Of a stretch of DNA of 64,000 nt, positions 28,738 to 40,010 are shown piece after piece. The notes beneath the pieces were generated by a model. The model was given only the letters and a program-made list of their open reading frames with translations, was not told the origin of the DNA and searched no databases. The stretch is from contig NZ_AP018052.1 of the NCBI RefSeq assembly GCF_002356355.1, forward strand, positions 992,001 through 1,056,000, in the 5' to 3' direction. The translations under genes were made by a program, and so were the position numbers. Position 1 is the stretch's first letter; each line of letters begins with the position of its first letter. Source of the DNA: Thiohalobacter thiocyanaticus (lineage in GTDB: Bacteria > Pseudomonadota > Gammaproteobacteria > Thiohalobacterales > Thiohalobacteraceae).

Positions 28738-31554
28738 TCAGCCGGTATTGCGCATCCCGGCGGCGATGGCGTTGATGGAACGCAGCAGCGGGTCGCGCCA
28801 GGCCTCACGGTCGGCCTCGCCCAGCGACTCATTGCGGTAGCGCTTGAGCAGGGTGACCTGGATGTGGTTCAGCGGGTCCAGGTACGGGTCGCGCCGGCTC
28901 AGCGACAGGTGCAGCGAGGGCGTTTCCTCCAGCAGCAGCTGGATATCGGCGATGTTCAGGACCTGGGTCAGGGTGCGTCGGAACTCCTCGCGGATGGTGT
29001 CATAGATGTGCGCGGCCTGATCCGGGTCATGGGCCAGGCGGGTGTATTCCCGGGCGATGTCGAATTGCGCCTTGAACAGCGACATCTGGATGTTGCTGAG
29101 CAGGGCGCGGAAGTAGGGCCACTCCCGGTACATGGTCTGCAGCTTGGCCAGCCGGTTGGGGTCGTTGTTGCGCCACTGTTCCAGTGCCGAACCCAGGCCG
29201 TACCAGGCCGGCAGGGTATGGCGCGACTGGGCCCAGCCGAACACCCAGGGGATGGCGCGGATCGATGACTTGGAACGGTTGGCCTTACTGCGGTGGCTGG
29301 GCCGGGAGCCGATGTTGAGCAGCCCGATCTCGTCGACCGGACAGACCTCGTAGAAATAGTCCAGGAAGCCCTCGGTGCGGTCGGTCAGTTCACGGTAGAC
29401 CGCCTCACCCGTCCGGGTCAGGGCGTCCATGATGCCCAGGTAGTCCTCGCGATCATGGGGGACTTCCTGGACCACGCAGCGGCTGGCCTTCATCAGGCCG
29501 GTCAGGCCCATGGTCAGCTCGTAGACGGTGGTCTCGAGCTGGCTGTACTTGTAGGACAGCACCTCACCCTGCTCGGTGAACTTGATCTGGCCGTGCACCG
29601 TACCCGGCGGCTGCGCCAGGATGGATTCGTGGGTGGGACCGCCGCCGCGGCCGATGGTGCCGCCGCGGCCGTGGAACAGCCGGCAGTCCACGCCCAGCTC
29701 GGTGGTCATGCGGATGATCTTCTTCTGCGCCTCGTACAGGTTCCAGCTGGAGGCGACGATGCCGCCGTCCTTGCAGGAGTCGGAGTAGCCCAGCATGATC
29801 TCCTGCTGGTTGCCGGAGGCGGCGAGCAGGGCGCGGTAGGTGGCATTGTTGAGCAGCGCCTGCAGCACCTCCTCGACGTGGGACAGGTCCTCGATCGTCT
29901 CGAACAGGGGGCTGATGCGGATGCGACAGTGCCAGTCGCCGTTGTTCCTTCCGGCCAGGCGGTTGAGCCAGGCCAGGTACATCACCTCCATCACGTGGCT
30001 GGCGGTGTGGGTCATGGAGATGACGTAATTGCCGAAGGCGTTGGGGCTGATCTCGTCCTGCATGCGCTGCATAACGTCGAACACCGCCAGGGTCTCGCGG
30101 GTGGATTCGCTGTAACTGTCCGGCGCCAGCCGCGGCGGCGCGCCGGCGGCGATCCGCTCGGCCAGACACTGCAGCCGGCCGGCCTCGTCCAGGGCGTTGT
30201 AGTCGGCGCCCTCGAGCGCCTGCAGGATCTCGGCCACGGCCTCGGTGTGGCGGGTCGATTCCTGGCGGATGTCGAGTTGCAGCAGGAAGAAGCCGAAGGT
30301 CTCCACCAGCCGGATCAGGTCCTGCAGCTTGCCATCGGCGATGCGGGCATCCCCGTGGCTGACGAGCGAATCCCGGATCAGGCACAGATCGCTCAGCAGT
30401 TCCTGTTCGTGAAGGTAGCGGTCCTCGCAGCCGGGGCAGTCCGTCTCGTCCGCCTCCAGCTTGGCATTGAGCAGGGTGAGGTTCTGACGCAGCCGGTAGC
30501 GCATGACATAGAGCTTGCGCCGATAGGGTTCGTGCTCGAAGCGGTGCGGATGGTCCCGGAATGCGCTGTCGCCGTAGCGCTTGACGTCCTCGGCCAGCGC
30601 GGCGCTGAACTCGGGCGTCGGTGTGATCAGGTTGCTGGAATGGGTCAGCAGGTGGCGCAGCGCGTCCAGCCGGCGCATGTAGCAGATCACCGCCTCGCGC
30701 ATGTGCAGGTGCAGCGCCATCTCGGTGGTTTCGGGCTTGACGAAGGGATTGCCGTCCCGGTCGCCGCCGATCCAGGAACCGAAACGCAGCAGGGTCGGCG
30801 TGTTGACCGGTTGTCCTTCCAATTCCTCGCCGTAGGTGCGGCGGATGGACTTCTCCAGGTTGCGATAGAGCGTAGGGATGGCCTCGAACAGGCTTTCGCG
30901 GAAGTAGAACAGGCCGTGGCGGATCTCGTCGACCACCCGCGGACGGTGGGTGCGCACCTCGTCGGTCTTCCACAGGATCTGGATCTGGCTCTCCAGTTCC
31001 CGGATAACCTCCTGGCGCTGTTCCCGGTTCAGGCGCTGGTCGAGCTGCTCGCTGACCACGAAGATGCGGCGCAGCGCCTCCATGATGGTGCGGCGCTTGG
31101 ATTCGGTCGGGTGGGCCGTGAACACCGGCAGGTACAGGGTCCGGTCGAGCAGGGTCTGGAGCTGGTCCGGGCCGATGCCCTGCTCGCGGAACTGGCGCAG
31201 GGTGTCGTCGAAGGAACCCAGCCACAGGCGCTTGCCGGTGCTGACCTCGCGCCGGCGCTGGCGGTGCTGGAAGGCCTGCTCGGCGATATTGACCAGGCTG
31301 AAGTAGACATTGAAGGCGCGCACCACGTGGGTGAGGATGGCCGGGTTGAGCTGGTCGATCATCCGCATCAGGCGGCTGCGCAGCTTCGGGTCGTCGACCT
31401 TGCGCAGGCGGATGAAGCCCTTGCGCAGGGTCTCCACCGCGTCCAGCACCTGACCGCCTTCCTGATCGCGCAGCACGTTGCCGAGCAGGCTGCCCAGCAG
31501 GCGCACGCGGGCGCGGAGTTCCTTGTCGCGGGGTTGATCGATCATGGCCCACAT
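28738..31554 (-). CDS. ppc: Phosphoenolpyruvate carboxylase
   Basis: A 938-residue enzyme that carboxylates PEP to oxaloacetate, replenishing the TCA cycle. The two signature regions are VFTAHPTESKRRTI (catalytic His) and the glycine-rich LFHGRGGTIGRGGGPTHESILAQ. The C-terminus ends AAGMRNTG, the near-universal ending of PEPC. The frame opens with ATG at 31554 (MWAMIDQ); an ATG three codons later (31545) is equally likely, and neither has a clear ribosome site. It is a single gene with a repeat-rich upstream region. Confidence 0.96.
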   Translation of the reverse strand: MWAMIDQPRDKELRARVRLLGSLLGNVLRDQEGGQVLDAVETLRKGFIRLRKVDDPKLRSRLMRMIDQLNPAILTHVVRAFNVYFSLVNIAEQAFQHRQRRREVSTGKRLWLGSFDDTLRQFREQGIGPDQLQTLLDRTLYLPVFTAHPTESKRRTIMEALRRIFVVSEQLDQRLNREQRQEVIRELESQIQILWKTDEVRTHRPRVVDEIRHGLFYFRESLFEAIPTLYRNLEKSIRRTYGEELEGQPVNTPTLLRFGSWIGGDRDGNPFVKPETTEMALHLHMREAVICYMRRLDALRHLLTHSSNLITPTPEFSAALAEDVKRYGDSAFRDHPHRFEHEPYRRKLYVMRYRLRQNLTLLNAKLEADETDCPGCEDRYLHEQELLSDLCLIRDSLVSHGDARIADGKLQDLIRLVETFGFFLLQLDIRQESTRHTEAVAEILQALEGADYNALDEAGRLQCLAERIAAGAPPRLAPDSYSESTRETLAVFDVMQRMQDEISPNAFGNYVISMTHTASHVMEVMYLAWLNRLAGRNNGDWHCRIRISPLFETIEDLSHVEEVLQALLNNATYRALLAASGNQQEIMLGYSDSCKDGGIVASSWNLYEAQKKIIRMTTELGVDCRLFHGRGGTIGRGGGPTHESILAQPPGTVHGQIKFTEQGEVLSYKYSQLETTVYELTMGLTGLMKASRCVVQEVPHDREDYLGIMDALTRTGEAVYRELTDRTEGFLDYFYEVCPVDEIGLLNIGSRPSHRSKANRSKSSIRAIPWVFGWAQSRHTLPAWYGLGSALEQWRNNDPNRLAKLQTMYREWPYFRALLSNIQMSLFKAQFDIAREYTRLAHDPDQAAHIYDTIREEFRRTLTQVLNIADIQLLLEETPSLHLSLSRRDPYLDPLNHIQVTLLKRYRNESLGEADREAWRDPLLRSINAIAAGMRNTG

Positions 31555-31620
31555 CGCCGTCTGCTGCCCAAAAGAACGCGCATTATACCTGAGTGGTCTC
31601 CGGCTGACAGGGGCGGCATC

Positions 31621-31829
31621 AACGCAGAGGACGCGGAGGCGCGGAGAAAACAGAGAATTGCCGGGTGTGGTATGCAGGTCGGGTTAGCCCGCAGGGCGTA
31701 ACCCGACGCCTGTCCTCGTGCCTGTCGGGTTACGCTGCCGCTAACCCGACCTACGTGCCTGCACGCTTATGTAGATTCTTTGATTTCAATAACTTTGCGC
31801 CTCTGCGTCTTTGCGTTCTCTGCGTTTCC
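31621..31829. repeat. Nested repeat: CGCAGAG/CGCAAAG outer arms around a GTCGGGTTAG palindrome
   Basis: The outer arms (31621-31654 and about 31793-31827) are imperfect complements of the CGCAGAG...GCGCGGAG type. Between them lies the palindrome AGGTCGGGTTAG (31676-31687) ... CTAACCCGACCT (31741-31752), each side again a small hairpin. The gap between ppc and glgA holds nothing else recognisable. Confidence 0.65.
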
Positions 31830-31849
31830 ATTACCACGGCCGGATAGGA

Positions 31850-33301
31850 TCACCGCCCGCCCAGGGCGGTTTCGTAGAGTTGCAGATACTCGGCCGCGCT
31901 GCGCTTCCAGCTGAAGTCCTGGCGCATGGCGGTCTGGACCAGTTGCTTCCATGCCTGTGTCTGCGGATACAGGTGGAGGGCGCGACGCAGTGCCTCGGCC
32001 AGGGCCGCCGGTGTGGCCTCGTTGAACACGAAACCGGTCGCCGTGCCTGCAGCGCGGGCCGTCGCGTCGGCGTCGATCACGGTGTCGGCCAGGCCGCCGG
32101 TGCGCCGGACCACCGGGAGGGTGCCGTAGCGCAGGCTGTAGAGCTGGTTCAGTCCGCAGGGTTCGAAGCGCGAGGGCATGACGAACATGTCCGCGCCGGC
32201 TTCGATGCGGTGCGCCAGGGCCTCGTCATAGCCCAGACGCAGACCGATCTTGTCCGGGTGTTCGGCCTGCAGCGCCTGCAGCCGGGCCTCCAGTTCCGGC
32301 TCGCCGCTGCCCAGCAGCACCAGCTGCGCCTCCCCGGCCAGCACCTGCGGCAGGCAGTCCAGCAACAGGTCGATGCCTTTCTGGGCCACCAGCCGGCCGA
32401 TGTGGGCGAGCAGCGGAATCTGCGCCTGCTCCGGCAGGTCGAACTCGCGCTGCAGCGCGGCCTTGTTCGCGGCCTTGCCGGCCAGCGAGCGGCCGTTGTA
32501 GGGGTGCGGCAGGTGGGGGTCCTGGTTCGGATTCCAGATGCGGTAGTCGGCGCCGTTGAGGATGCCGCGCAGCCGGTCCGCGCGGATCTGCAGCAGGCCT
32601 TCCAGGCCGCAGCCGAAGGCCGGGGTCCGGATCTCCTCGGCGTAGGTCGGGCTGACGGTGGTGATCCAGTCGGCGAACACCAGCCCGCCCTTGATGAAGG
32701 AGAACTGGTTGTGGAATTCCAGCGCATGCAGGGACCACCAGTGTCCGGGCAGGCCAAGATCGCGGAACGTCTCCCATGCGAACAGTCCCTGGTAGGCCAG
32801 GTTGTGGATGGTGAACACGGTGGCCGGCCGCTTCGGCTCGAGGCTCAGCAGCGCCGGCACCAGGCCGGTTTGCCAATCGTTGCAGTGCACCAGGTCGGGC
32901 TGCCAGTCCAGGCCGGCCCGGTCCAGGGCCAGTTCGACCACGCTGCGGGCGAAGGCGTGGAAGCGCTGGGCATTGTCCGGCCAGTCCTGCCCGTCCGGGC
33001 CCAGGTAGGGATTGCCGGGGCGGTCGAAGTATTCCGGGATATCCACCAGCCAGACCCGCAGGCGGCTGTCGGGCAGCCGGGTTTCGTGCAGCTGCACCGG
33101 AACCGTGCAGCCCGGGGGCTGGATCAGGGCCAGGGTTTTGACCCCGGGCAATTGTTGCGTCACGCTCTGGTAGGCGGGCAGTACCAGGCGCACGTCGTGG
33201 CGCTGGTTCTTCAGCGCCCGGGGCAGTGCTCCGGAGACGTCGGCCAGGCCGCCGGTCTTGATCAGGGGGTGAACTTCGCTGCTGGCGAAGAGGATCTTCA
33301 T
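31850..33301 (-). CDS. glgA: Glycogen synthase (ADP-glucose type)
   Basis: A 483-residue GT5 glucosyltransferase that extends alpha-1,4-glucan from ADP-glucose. The N-terminal KTGGLADVSGALPRAL contains the ADP-glucose-binding Lys. The C-terminal domain has the PSRFEPCGLNQLYSLRYGTLPVVRRTGGLADTV signature with the catalytic Glu. The ATG at 33301 (MKILFASSEVHPLIKTGG) matches the family start and has GAAGG nine bases upstream. It lies back to back with gnd-zwf-pgi, linking glycogen and glucose-6-phosphate metabolism. Confidence 0.95.
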   Translation of the reverse strand: MKILFASSEVHPLIKTGGLADVSGALPRALKNQRHDVRLVLPAYQSVTQQLPGVKTLALIQPPGCTVPVQLHETRLPDSRLRVWLVDIPEYFDRPGNPYLGPDGQDWPDNAQRFHAFARSVVELALDRAGLDWQPDLVHCNDWQTGLVPALLSLEPKRPATVFTIHNLAYQGLFAWETFRDLGLPGHWWSLHALEFHNQFSFIKGGLVFADWITTVSPTYAEEIRTPAFGCGLEGLLQIRADRLRGILNGADYRIWNPNQDPHLPHPYNGRSLAGKAANKAALQREFDLPEQAQIPLLAHIGRLVAQKGIDLLLDCLPQVLAGEAQLVLLGSGEPELEARLQALQAEHPDKIGLRLGYDEALAHRIEAGADMFVMPSRFEPCGLNQLYSLRYGTLPVVRRTGGLADTVIDADATARAAGTATGFVFNEATPAALAEALRRALHLYPQTQAWKQLVQTAMRQDFSWKRSAAEYLQLYETALGGR

Positions 33302-33372
33302 CACGGTCTGCCTTCTCGGTTGGCGGTTCGGTTTCATCCGCAGGGGTAAATAATGCAAGAGGAGCGCCAGTT

Positions 33373-34281
33373 ATGCGATTGGCAATGATCGGCCTGGGCC
33401 GCATGGGCGGCAACATGGCCCGCCGCCTGCGTCGCGGCGGCATCGAGGTGGTCGGTTACAACCGCAGCCGGGAGGTCGTCGATACCCTGGCCGCCGAGGA
33501 AGGCCTGATCCCGGCCGATTCCCTGGCCGATGCCGTCAGCCGGCTTGCCGCGCCGCGGCTGGTCTGGCTGATGCTGCCCGCCGGCGCGGTGACCGAATCC
33601 CATCTGGAGCAGTTGTCCGATCTGCTGGAGGCCGGCGATATCGTCATCGACGGCGGCAATGCCAACTACCATGACAGCCAGCGTCGCGGCGACCGGCTGG
33701 CCGAACGGGGCATCCACTTCGTTGATGCCGGTACTTCGGGCGGCATCTGGGGTCTGGACAACGGCTATTGTCTCATGGTCGGCGGCGAGGCGGCCGCCAT
33801 CGAGGCGCTTGCCCCCGCCCTGAAAGCGCTGGCTCCGGCGCCGGACCGTGGCTGGGCCCATGTCGGCCCGGTGGGGGCCGGGCACTTCACCAAGATGGTC
33901 CACAACGGCATCGAGTACGGCATGATGCAGGCCCTGGCCGAGGGCCTGGCCCTGCTCAGGGGCAAGGAGGAATTCGGGCTGGACCTGGCGCAGATCAGCG
34001 AGTTGTGGCGCCACGGCTCGGTGGTGCGCAGCTGGCTGCTGGATCTGAGCGCCGAGGCCTTGCAGCAGGACCAGGACCTGGCCGACATCGCGCCGGTGGT
34101 GGCCGATTCCGGCGAGGGCCGCTGGACCGCCGTCGAGGCCATCGACCAGGGCGTGGCCCTGCCGGTGATCAGCCTGGCCCTGGCCATGCGCTTTGCCAGC
34201 CAGGACGAGACCGGCTATGCCAACCGCCTGCTGGCCATGATGCGCAATGCCTTCGGCGGCCATGCGGTGGAGAAGCGCTGA
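33373..34281 (+). CDS. gnd: 6-phosphogluconate dehydrogenase, short (GndA/YqeC) type
   Basis: A 302-residue decarboxylating dehydrogenase that makes ribulose-5-phosphate. It is the short form; the classical enzyme has about 470 residues. The Rossmann start is MIGLGRMGGNMARRL, and the loop after strand 2 reads YNRSREVV. NR at this position is usual for NADP+ use, whereas many short enzymes prefer NAD+. The substrate-binding segment is DAGTSGGIWGLDNGYCLMVGG and the catalytic Lys lies in GAGHFTKMVHNGIEYGMMQA. It heads the run gnd-zwf-pgi; zwf follows 30 bases later. Confidence 0.93.
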   Translation: MRLAMIGLGRMGGNMARRLRRGGIEVVGYNRSREVVDTLAAEEGLIPADSLADAVSRLAAPRLVWLMLPAGAVTESHLEQLSDLLEAGDIVIDGGNANYHDSQRRGDRLAERGIHFVDAGTSGGIWGLDNGYCLMVGGEAAAIEALAPALKALAPAPDRGWAHVGPVGAGHFTKMVHNGIEYGMMQALAEGLALLRGKEEFGLDLAQISELWRHGSVVRSWLLDLSAEALQQDQDLADIAPVVADSGEGRWTAVEAIDQGVALPVISLALAMRFASQDETGYANRLLAMMRNAFGGHAVEKR

Positions 34282-34311
34282 ATCAGCTTTGGCGGACAGA
34301 CAGGACGACAC

Positions 34312-35793
34312 ATGACCGAGAGCTGCACCTTTGTCATCTTCGGCGCCACCGGCAACCTGGCGCAGAACAAGCTGCTGCCGGCACTGTATCACCTGGAGCA
34401 GGCGGGCCGTCTGCCCGCGGACATGCGGGTGCTCGGGGTGGGGCGACGCGATTGGGACGATGCGGGCTGGCGTAAGGTGGTGCAGCAGGACCTGGAGTCA
34501 CGCGCCCGCGGCGGGCTGGATGCGGAGTTGTTCGCCCGTTTCAGTGAGCGGCTGGATTTCTTTCAGGGCGACCTCAATGACACCGCCATCTACGCCAGGC
34601 TGAAGGAGCGGCTGGAAAGCGGCGGCCGTTATCCGGGCAATATCGCCTTCTACATGGCCATCAGCCCGGCCGATTTCGGTGTGGTCAGCCATGAACTGGC
34701 CGCCGTGGGCCTCAACAACGGGGCCGACGGCTGGCGCCGGGTGGTGATCGAGAAGCCCTTCGGCTCGGATCTGGAAAGCGCCGAGATCCTGGATCGGCGC
34801 CTGCACCGGGACTGGGGCGAGCACCAGCTCTACCGCATCGATCATTATCTCGGCAAGGGCACCATCCAGAACATTCTGGTGTTCCGCTTCGCCAACCTGA
34901 TGCTGGAACCGCTGTGGAACCGCAACTACATCGACCATGTGCAGATCACCCACGCCGAGTCGCGCGGCATCGAGCAGCGTGCCGGCTACTATGACGCCGC
35001 CGGCGCGCTGCGCGACATGGTGCAGAGTCACCTGCTGCAGATGCTCACGCTGGTGGCGATGGAGCCGCCGGCGAGTCTGGATGCGGACTCCCTGCACGAC
35101 GAGAAGGTCAAGGTGCTGCGTTCCATCCGTCCCATTGCGCAGAGTGCGGTGCACGCTCACGCCTTTCGGGCCCAGTACACCCGTGGCTCGGTGGGCGGTG
35201 AAAAGGTGCCCGGTTATCTGGAAGAGGCGGGCGTACCCGCCGACAGCAGCACCGAGACCTACTGTGCCCTGCGGCTGTTCATCGACAACTGGCGCTGGCG
35301 TAATGTGCCCTTCTACCTGCGTACCGGCAAACGCCTGGCCGCAAACAATTCCATGATCAGCATCCGTTTCAAGCATCCGCCGCAGCAGTTGTTCCGCGAG
35401 ACCCACATCGATCGGCTGGAACCCAACTGGCTGCTGATGAATATCCAGCCCAACGACTGTCTGCGCCTGGAACTGCAGGTCAAACAGCCGGGGCTGGAGC
35501 TGCTGACCGAAACCCAGCGCCTGGATGCCGCCAGCTGTGGCCTCGCCGAGGCCGGTATCGATGCCTACGAGGCGTTGCTGCTGGACGTGATGGAGGGAGA
35601 CAGCTCCCTGTTTCTGCGCTACGACGAGGTTCAGTGGGCCTGGCGGGTGGTCGACCCGCTGCTCAAGGTCTGGGCCATGGAACGCGATTACATCCACACC
35701 TACCCGGCCGGCAGCTGGGGTCCGCCCGAGGCCAACCGCCTGTTCCTGCGCGAGGACCAGGACTGGCGCAATAGGCTGGAGACGGATGGCTGA
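34312..35793 (+). CDS. zwf: Glucose-6-phosphate 1-dehydrogenase
   Basis: A 493-residue enzyme for the first oxidative pentose-phosphate step. The coenzyme fold reads [20 protein letters not shown], and the active-site peptide is [21 protein letters not shown]. Other blocks are [13 protein letters not shown] and [19 protein letters not shown] precedes the ATG. No 6-phosphogluconolactonase (pgl) lies beside it. Confidence 0.96.
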   Translation: MTESCTFVIFGATGNLAQNKLLPALYHLEQAGRLPADMRVLGVGRRDWDDAGWRKVVQQDLESRARGGLDAELFARFSERLDFFQGDLNDTAIYARLKERLESGGRYPGNIAFYMAISPADFGVVSHELAAVGLNNGADGWRRVVIEKPFGSDLESAEILDRRLHRDWGEHQLYRIDHYLGKGTIQNILVFRFANLMLEPLWNRNYIDHVQITHAESRGIEQRAGYYDAAGALRDMVQSHLLQMLTLVAMEPPASLDADSLHDEKVKVLRSIRPIAQSAVHAHAFRAQYTRGSVGGEKVPGYLEEAGVPADSSTETYCALRLFIDNWRWRNVPFYLRTGKRLAANNSMISIRFKHPPQQLFRETHIDRLEPNWLLMNIQPNDCLRLELQVKQPGLELLTETQRLDAASCGLAEAGIDAYEALLLDVMEGDSSLFLRYDEVQWAWRVVDPLLKVWAMERDYIHTYPAGSWGPPEANRLFLREDQDWRNRLETDG

Positions 35794-35799
35794 AGCCGG

Positions 35800-35882
35800 G
35801 TAGGATGGGTGGAGCGCAGCGCAACCCATCATGACGCGTTGAGTCGATGGGTTGCGGCGCTATGCGCCTTCACCCATCCTAC
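35800..35882. repeat. GTAGGATGGGTG palindromic repeat
   Basis: Twelve-base perfect arms (35800-35811 and 35871-35882) with internal hairpins (GCGCAGCGCAACCCATC / GATGGGTTGCGGCGC). It has the same plan as the GTCGGGTTAG family but with a different core, and lies between zwf and pgi. Confidence 0.65.
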
Positions 35883-35886
35883 GTGA

Positions 35887-37566
<1,680 letters not shown>

Positions 37567-37609
37567 CAACCGATCAGGATAATAATGGGAACAGCAGAAG
37601 GGGAGGGGT

Positions 37610-38116
37610 ATGAATACGGAGGATCCCTGGTCCGCGGTACACGGGGCAGTTCGACGGCATCCGGAATACGAGCAGGGCTGCCGGCACCTGGCGGCCGGCG
37701 ACGCCGCCGCCGCGGCCGCCTGCTTCGAGACAGCCGAGCAGCAGTCCGCACCGGATGACGTCTACAGCAACCTCTATACTGCCGCCCGCGGCTATGCCCG
37801 GGCGCTGCTCAATGACCCCGCTGCCCTGAACCTGTGCCGGAGCGCCGCCCGTGCCGAGCGCTACGACGGCGATGTCCACGAGTACCTGGCCAAGGCCGAA
37901 CTGCACCTGCAGCACCGCAAGCAGGCCTGCGAGGCCATTGTCCGCGGCCTGCGGGCCGATCGTACCCACGCCGGCTTGCGCCAGCTGCGCCGGCAGATGG
38001 GCATTCGCCGGCCGCCGGTACTGGGTTTTCTCAGCCGTGACAATCCGCTCAACCGCCTGATCGGCCGGCTGACCTACCGCCGCGGGGCCGGCCGGTCCGG
38101 CCCCCGCAAAAAATGA
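37610..38116 (+). CDS. Unknown small TPR-like protein
   Basis: A 168-residue soluble protein without a recognised family. The sequence is helical with TPR-like pairs (YEQGCRHLAAGDAAAAAACFETAEQ, then VHEYLAKAELHLQHRKQACEAIVRGLRAD). A basic C-terminal tail follows (RRGAGRSGPRKK). An AGGGGAGGGGT lies just before the ATG, a good ribosome site that supports translation. Its stop codon abuts the -10 box of rnpB, so the two are packed head to tail. Confidence 0.72.
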   Translation: MNTEDPWSAVHGAVRRHPEYEQGCRHLAAGDAAAAAACFETAEQQSAPDDVYSNLYTAARGYARALLNDPAALNLCRSAARAERYDGDVHEYLAKAELHLQHRKQACEAIVRGLRADRTHAGLRQLRRQMGIRRPPVLGFLSRDNPLNRLIGRLTYRRGAGRSGPRKK

Positions 38117-38122
38117 TATACT
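38117..38122 (+). promoter_or_regulatory. -10 box of rnpB
   Basis: TATACT lies about eight bases before the inferred 5' end of the RNase P RNA. A good -35 is not obvious. Confidence 0.5.
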
Positions 38123-38130
38123 TCGCGGTT

Positions 38131-38480
38131 CGAGTCGGCCGGGCAGTCGCGGGGATCCACGGGATCCTCGAGGAAAGTCCGGGCTCCACAGGGCAGGGTG
38201 CCAGGTAACGCCTGGGGGGCGCGAGCCTACGGAAAGTGCCACAGAAAACACACCGCCGATGGCCCACGGGCACAGGTAAGGGTGAAAAGGTGCGGTAAGA
38301 GCGCACCGCGCGGGTGGCAACACGCCGCGGCAGGGTAAACCCCACCCGGAGCAAGACCAAATAGGGAGGCCAGGATGCGGCCCGCATCGCCTCCGGGTAG
38401 GTCGCTTGAGACAGCCGGTGACGGCTGTTCCAGAGGAATGACTGTCCCCGACAGAACCCGGCTTACAGGCCGGCTCGATT
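38131..38480 (+). ncRNA. rnpB: RNase P RNA (class A)
   Basis: The catalytic RNA that matures tRNA 5' ends. The conserved core elements appear in order: GAGGAAAGTCCGGGCTCC near 38171, the AGTGCCACAGAAA segment near 38234, GAGCAAGACCAAATAGGG near 38350, and ACAGAACCCGGCTTACAGG near 38450. The 5' CGAGTCGGCC pairs with 3' GGCCGGCTCG to close helix P1, which sets the ends at about 38131 and 38480. The length (about 350 bases) is usual. The open frames crossing it are not genes. Confidence 0.95.
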
Positions 38481-38488
38481 TGACTCGC

Positions 38489-38580
38489 CCGTCATTGCGA
38501 GGAACGAAGTGACGCGGCAATCTCGTCCACGTTGCCGCATAACGAGATTGCCACGCCGCTGAAGCGGCTCGCAATGACGG
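38489..38580. repeat. GTCATTGCGAGGAACGAAG palindromic repeat
   Basis: Thirteen-base perfect arms CCGTCATTGCGAG (38489-38501) and its complement (38568-38580) enclose a second pair, CAATCTCGT / ACGAGATTG. This is a widespread type of bacterial intergenic palindrome. It follows rnpB directly and precedes miaB. Confidence 0.75.
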
Positions 38581-38610
38581 TCAATTTTTACCCGGATACG
38601 TTGAGTATCA

Positions 38611-39975
38611 ATGCCAGGCAAAGTCTACATCCGCACCATGGGGTGCCAGATGAACGAGTACGATTCGGCGCGCATCGCTGACGTGCTGGCGGCCTCCCAT
38701 GGCCTGGACAAGACCGACCGGCCCGAGGAGGCCGATGTCCTGCTGCTCAACACCTGCTCCATCCGCGAGAAGGCGCAGGAGAAGGTCTTCTCCCAGCTGG
38801 GGCAGTGGAAGACCTGGAAGGCCGAACGCCCGGAACTGGTCATCGGCGTCGGTGGCTGCGTGGCGAGCCAGGAGGGCGAGGCCCTGCGTGAGCGCGCGCC
38901 CTATGTGGATCTGGTATTCGGGCCGCAGACCCTGCACCGCCTGCCGGAGATGCTCACCGCCGTGCGCCGCGAACGGGCGCCGGTGGTGGACATCTCCTTC
39001 CCCGAGATCGAGAAGTTCGACCGCCTGCCCGAGCCGCGCGCCGAGGGCCCGACCGCCTTCGTTTCCATCATGGAGGGCTGCAGCAAGTACTGCAGCTTCT
39101 GCGTGGTGCCCTACACCCGCGGCGAGGAGGTCAGCCGGCCCTTCGACGACGTCATCGCCGAGGTCGCCGTCCTGGCCGCCCAGGGCGTGCGCGAGGTCAA
39201 CCTGCTGGGCCAGAACGTCAATGCCTACCGCGGGCCTATGCACGACGGCGAGACCGCCGACCTGGCCCTGTTGATCAGCTATGTGGCCGCCGTCGACGGC
39301 ATCGAGCGCATCCGCTACACCACCTCGCATCCGCTGGAGATGAGCGACAGCCTGATCCAGGCCTATGCCGAGGTGCCCGAACTGGTCAGCCACCTGCACC
39401 TGCCGGTGCAGAGCGGTTCGGACCGTATCCTGGCGCAGATGAAACGCAAGCACACGGCACTCGAATACAAGGCCATCATCCGCCGGCTGCGCGAGGCGCG
39501 GCCGGACATCAGCATGTCCTCGGATTTCATCATCGGCTTTCCCGGCGAGACCGATGCCGACTTCGAGGCCACCATGCAGCTGATCGAGGACATCGGCTTC
39601 GATCATTCCTTCAGCTTCATCTACAGCGCGCGTCCCGGCACGCCGGCCGCTTCGCTGCCCGACGATGTCGATATGGCCACGAAGAAGGCCCGCCTGGCCC
39701 GGCTGCAGCAGCGCATCAGCGAGATGGCTGCGCAGATCAGCCGCGATATGGTCGGGACGGTGCAGCGTATCCTGGTCGAGGGACCCTCGCGCAGGGATCC
39801 GGCGCAGCTGGCCGGGCGCACCGAGAACAACCGGGTGGTGAACTTCGACGGCGCGGCCGATCTCCCCGGTCGGTTCGTCAACGTCCGCATCACCGAGGCG
39901 CTGCCCAATTCGCTGCGGGGCGAGTTCGTCGCGCTGGCCGAAGACACGGCCGCTGATGTCGCCAACTGGATGTAA
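38611..39975 (+). CDS. miaB: tRNA-2-methylthio-N6-dimethylallyladenosine synthase
   Basis: A 454-residue radical-SAM methylthiotransferase acting on A37 of tRNA. The N-terminal UPF0004 domain has cysteines at [19 protein letters not shown] and GGCVAS. The radical-SAM triad is Cys157, Cys161 and Cys164 in [19 protein letters not shown]-terminal TRAM domain follows. It is first in miaB-ybeZ-ybeY-corC-lnt, the E. coli order. Confidence 0.97.
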   Translation: MPGKVYIRTMGCQMNEYDSARIADVLAASHGLDKTDRPEEADVLLLNTCSIREKAQEKVFSQLGQWKTWKAERPELVIGVGGCVASQEGEALRERAPYVDLVFGPQTLHRLPEMLTAVRRERAPVVDISFPEIEKFDRLPEPRAEGPTAFVSIMEGCSKYCSFCVVPYTRGEEVSRPFDDVIAEVAVLAAQGVREVNLLGQNVNAYRGPMHDGETADLALLISYVAAVDGIERIRYTTSHPLEMSDSLIQAYAEVPELVSHLHLPVQSGSDRILAQMKRKHTALEYKAIIRRLREARPDISMSSDFIIGFPGETDADFEATMQLIEDIGFDHSFSFIYSARPGTPAASLPDDVDMATKKARLARLQQRISEMAAQISRDMVGTVQRILVEGPSRRDPAQLAGRTENNRVVNFDGAADLPGRFVNVRITEALPNSLRGEFVALAEDTAADVANWM

Positions 39976-40010
39976 CGCCCGCCCCTGCCTGTCATTGCAT
40001 ACCGACCGTC

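Noticed and set aside
29293-31701. An 802-codon open frame on the plus strand
   Set aside because: Antisense to ppc, which has all PEPC motifs and the standard C-terminus; no protein-like motifs occur in this frame.
38131-38574. Short open frames on both strands over 38.1-38.6 kb
   Set aside because: The region is the RNase P RNA followed by a palindromic repeat; the frames show no ribosome sites or protein motifs.
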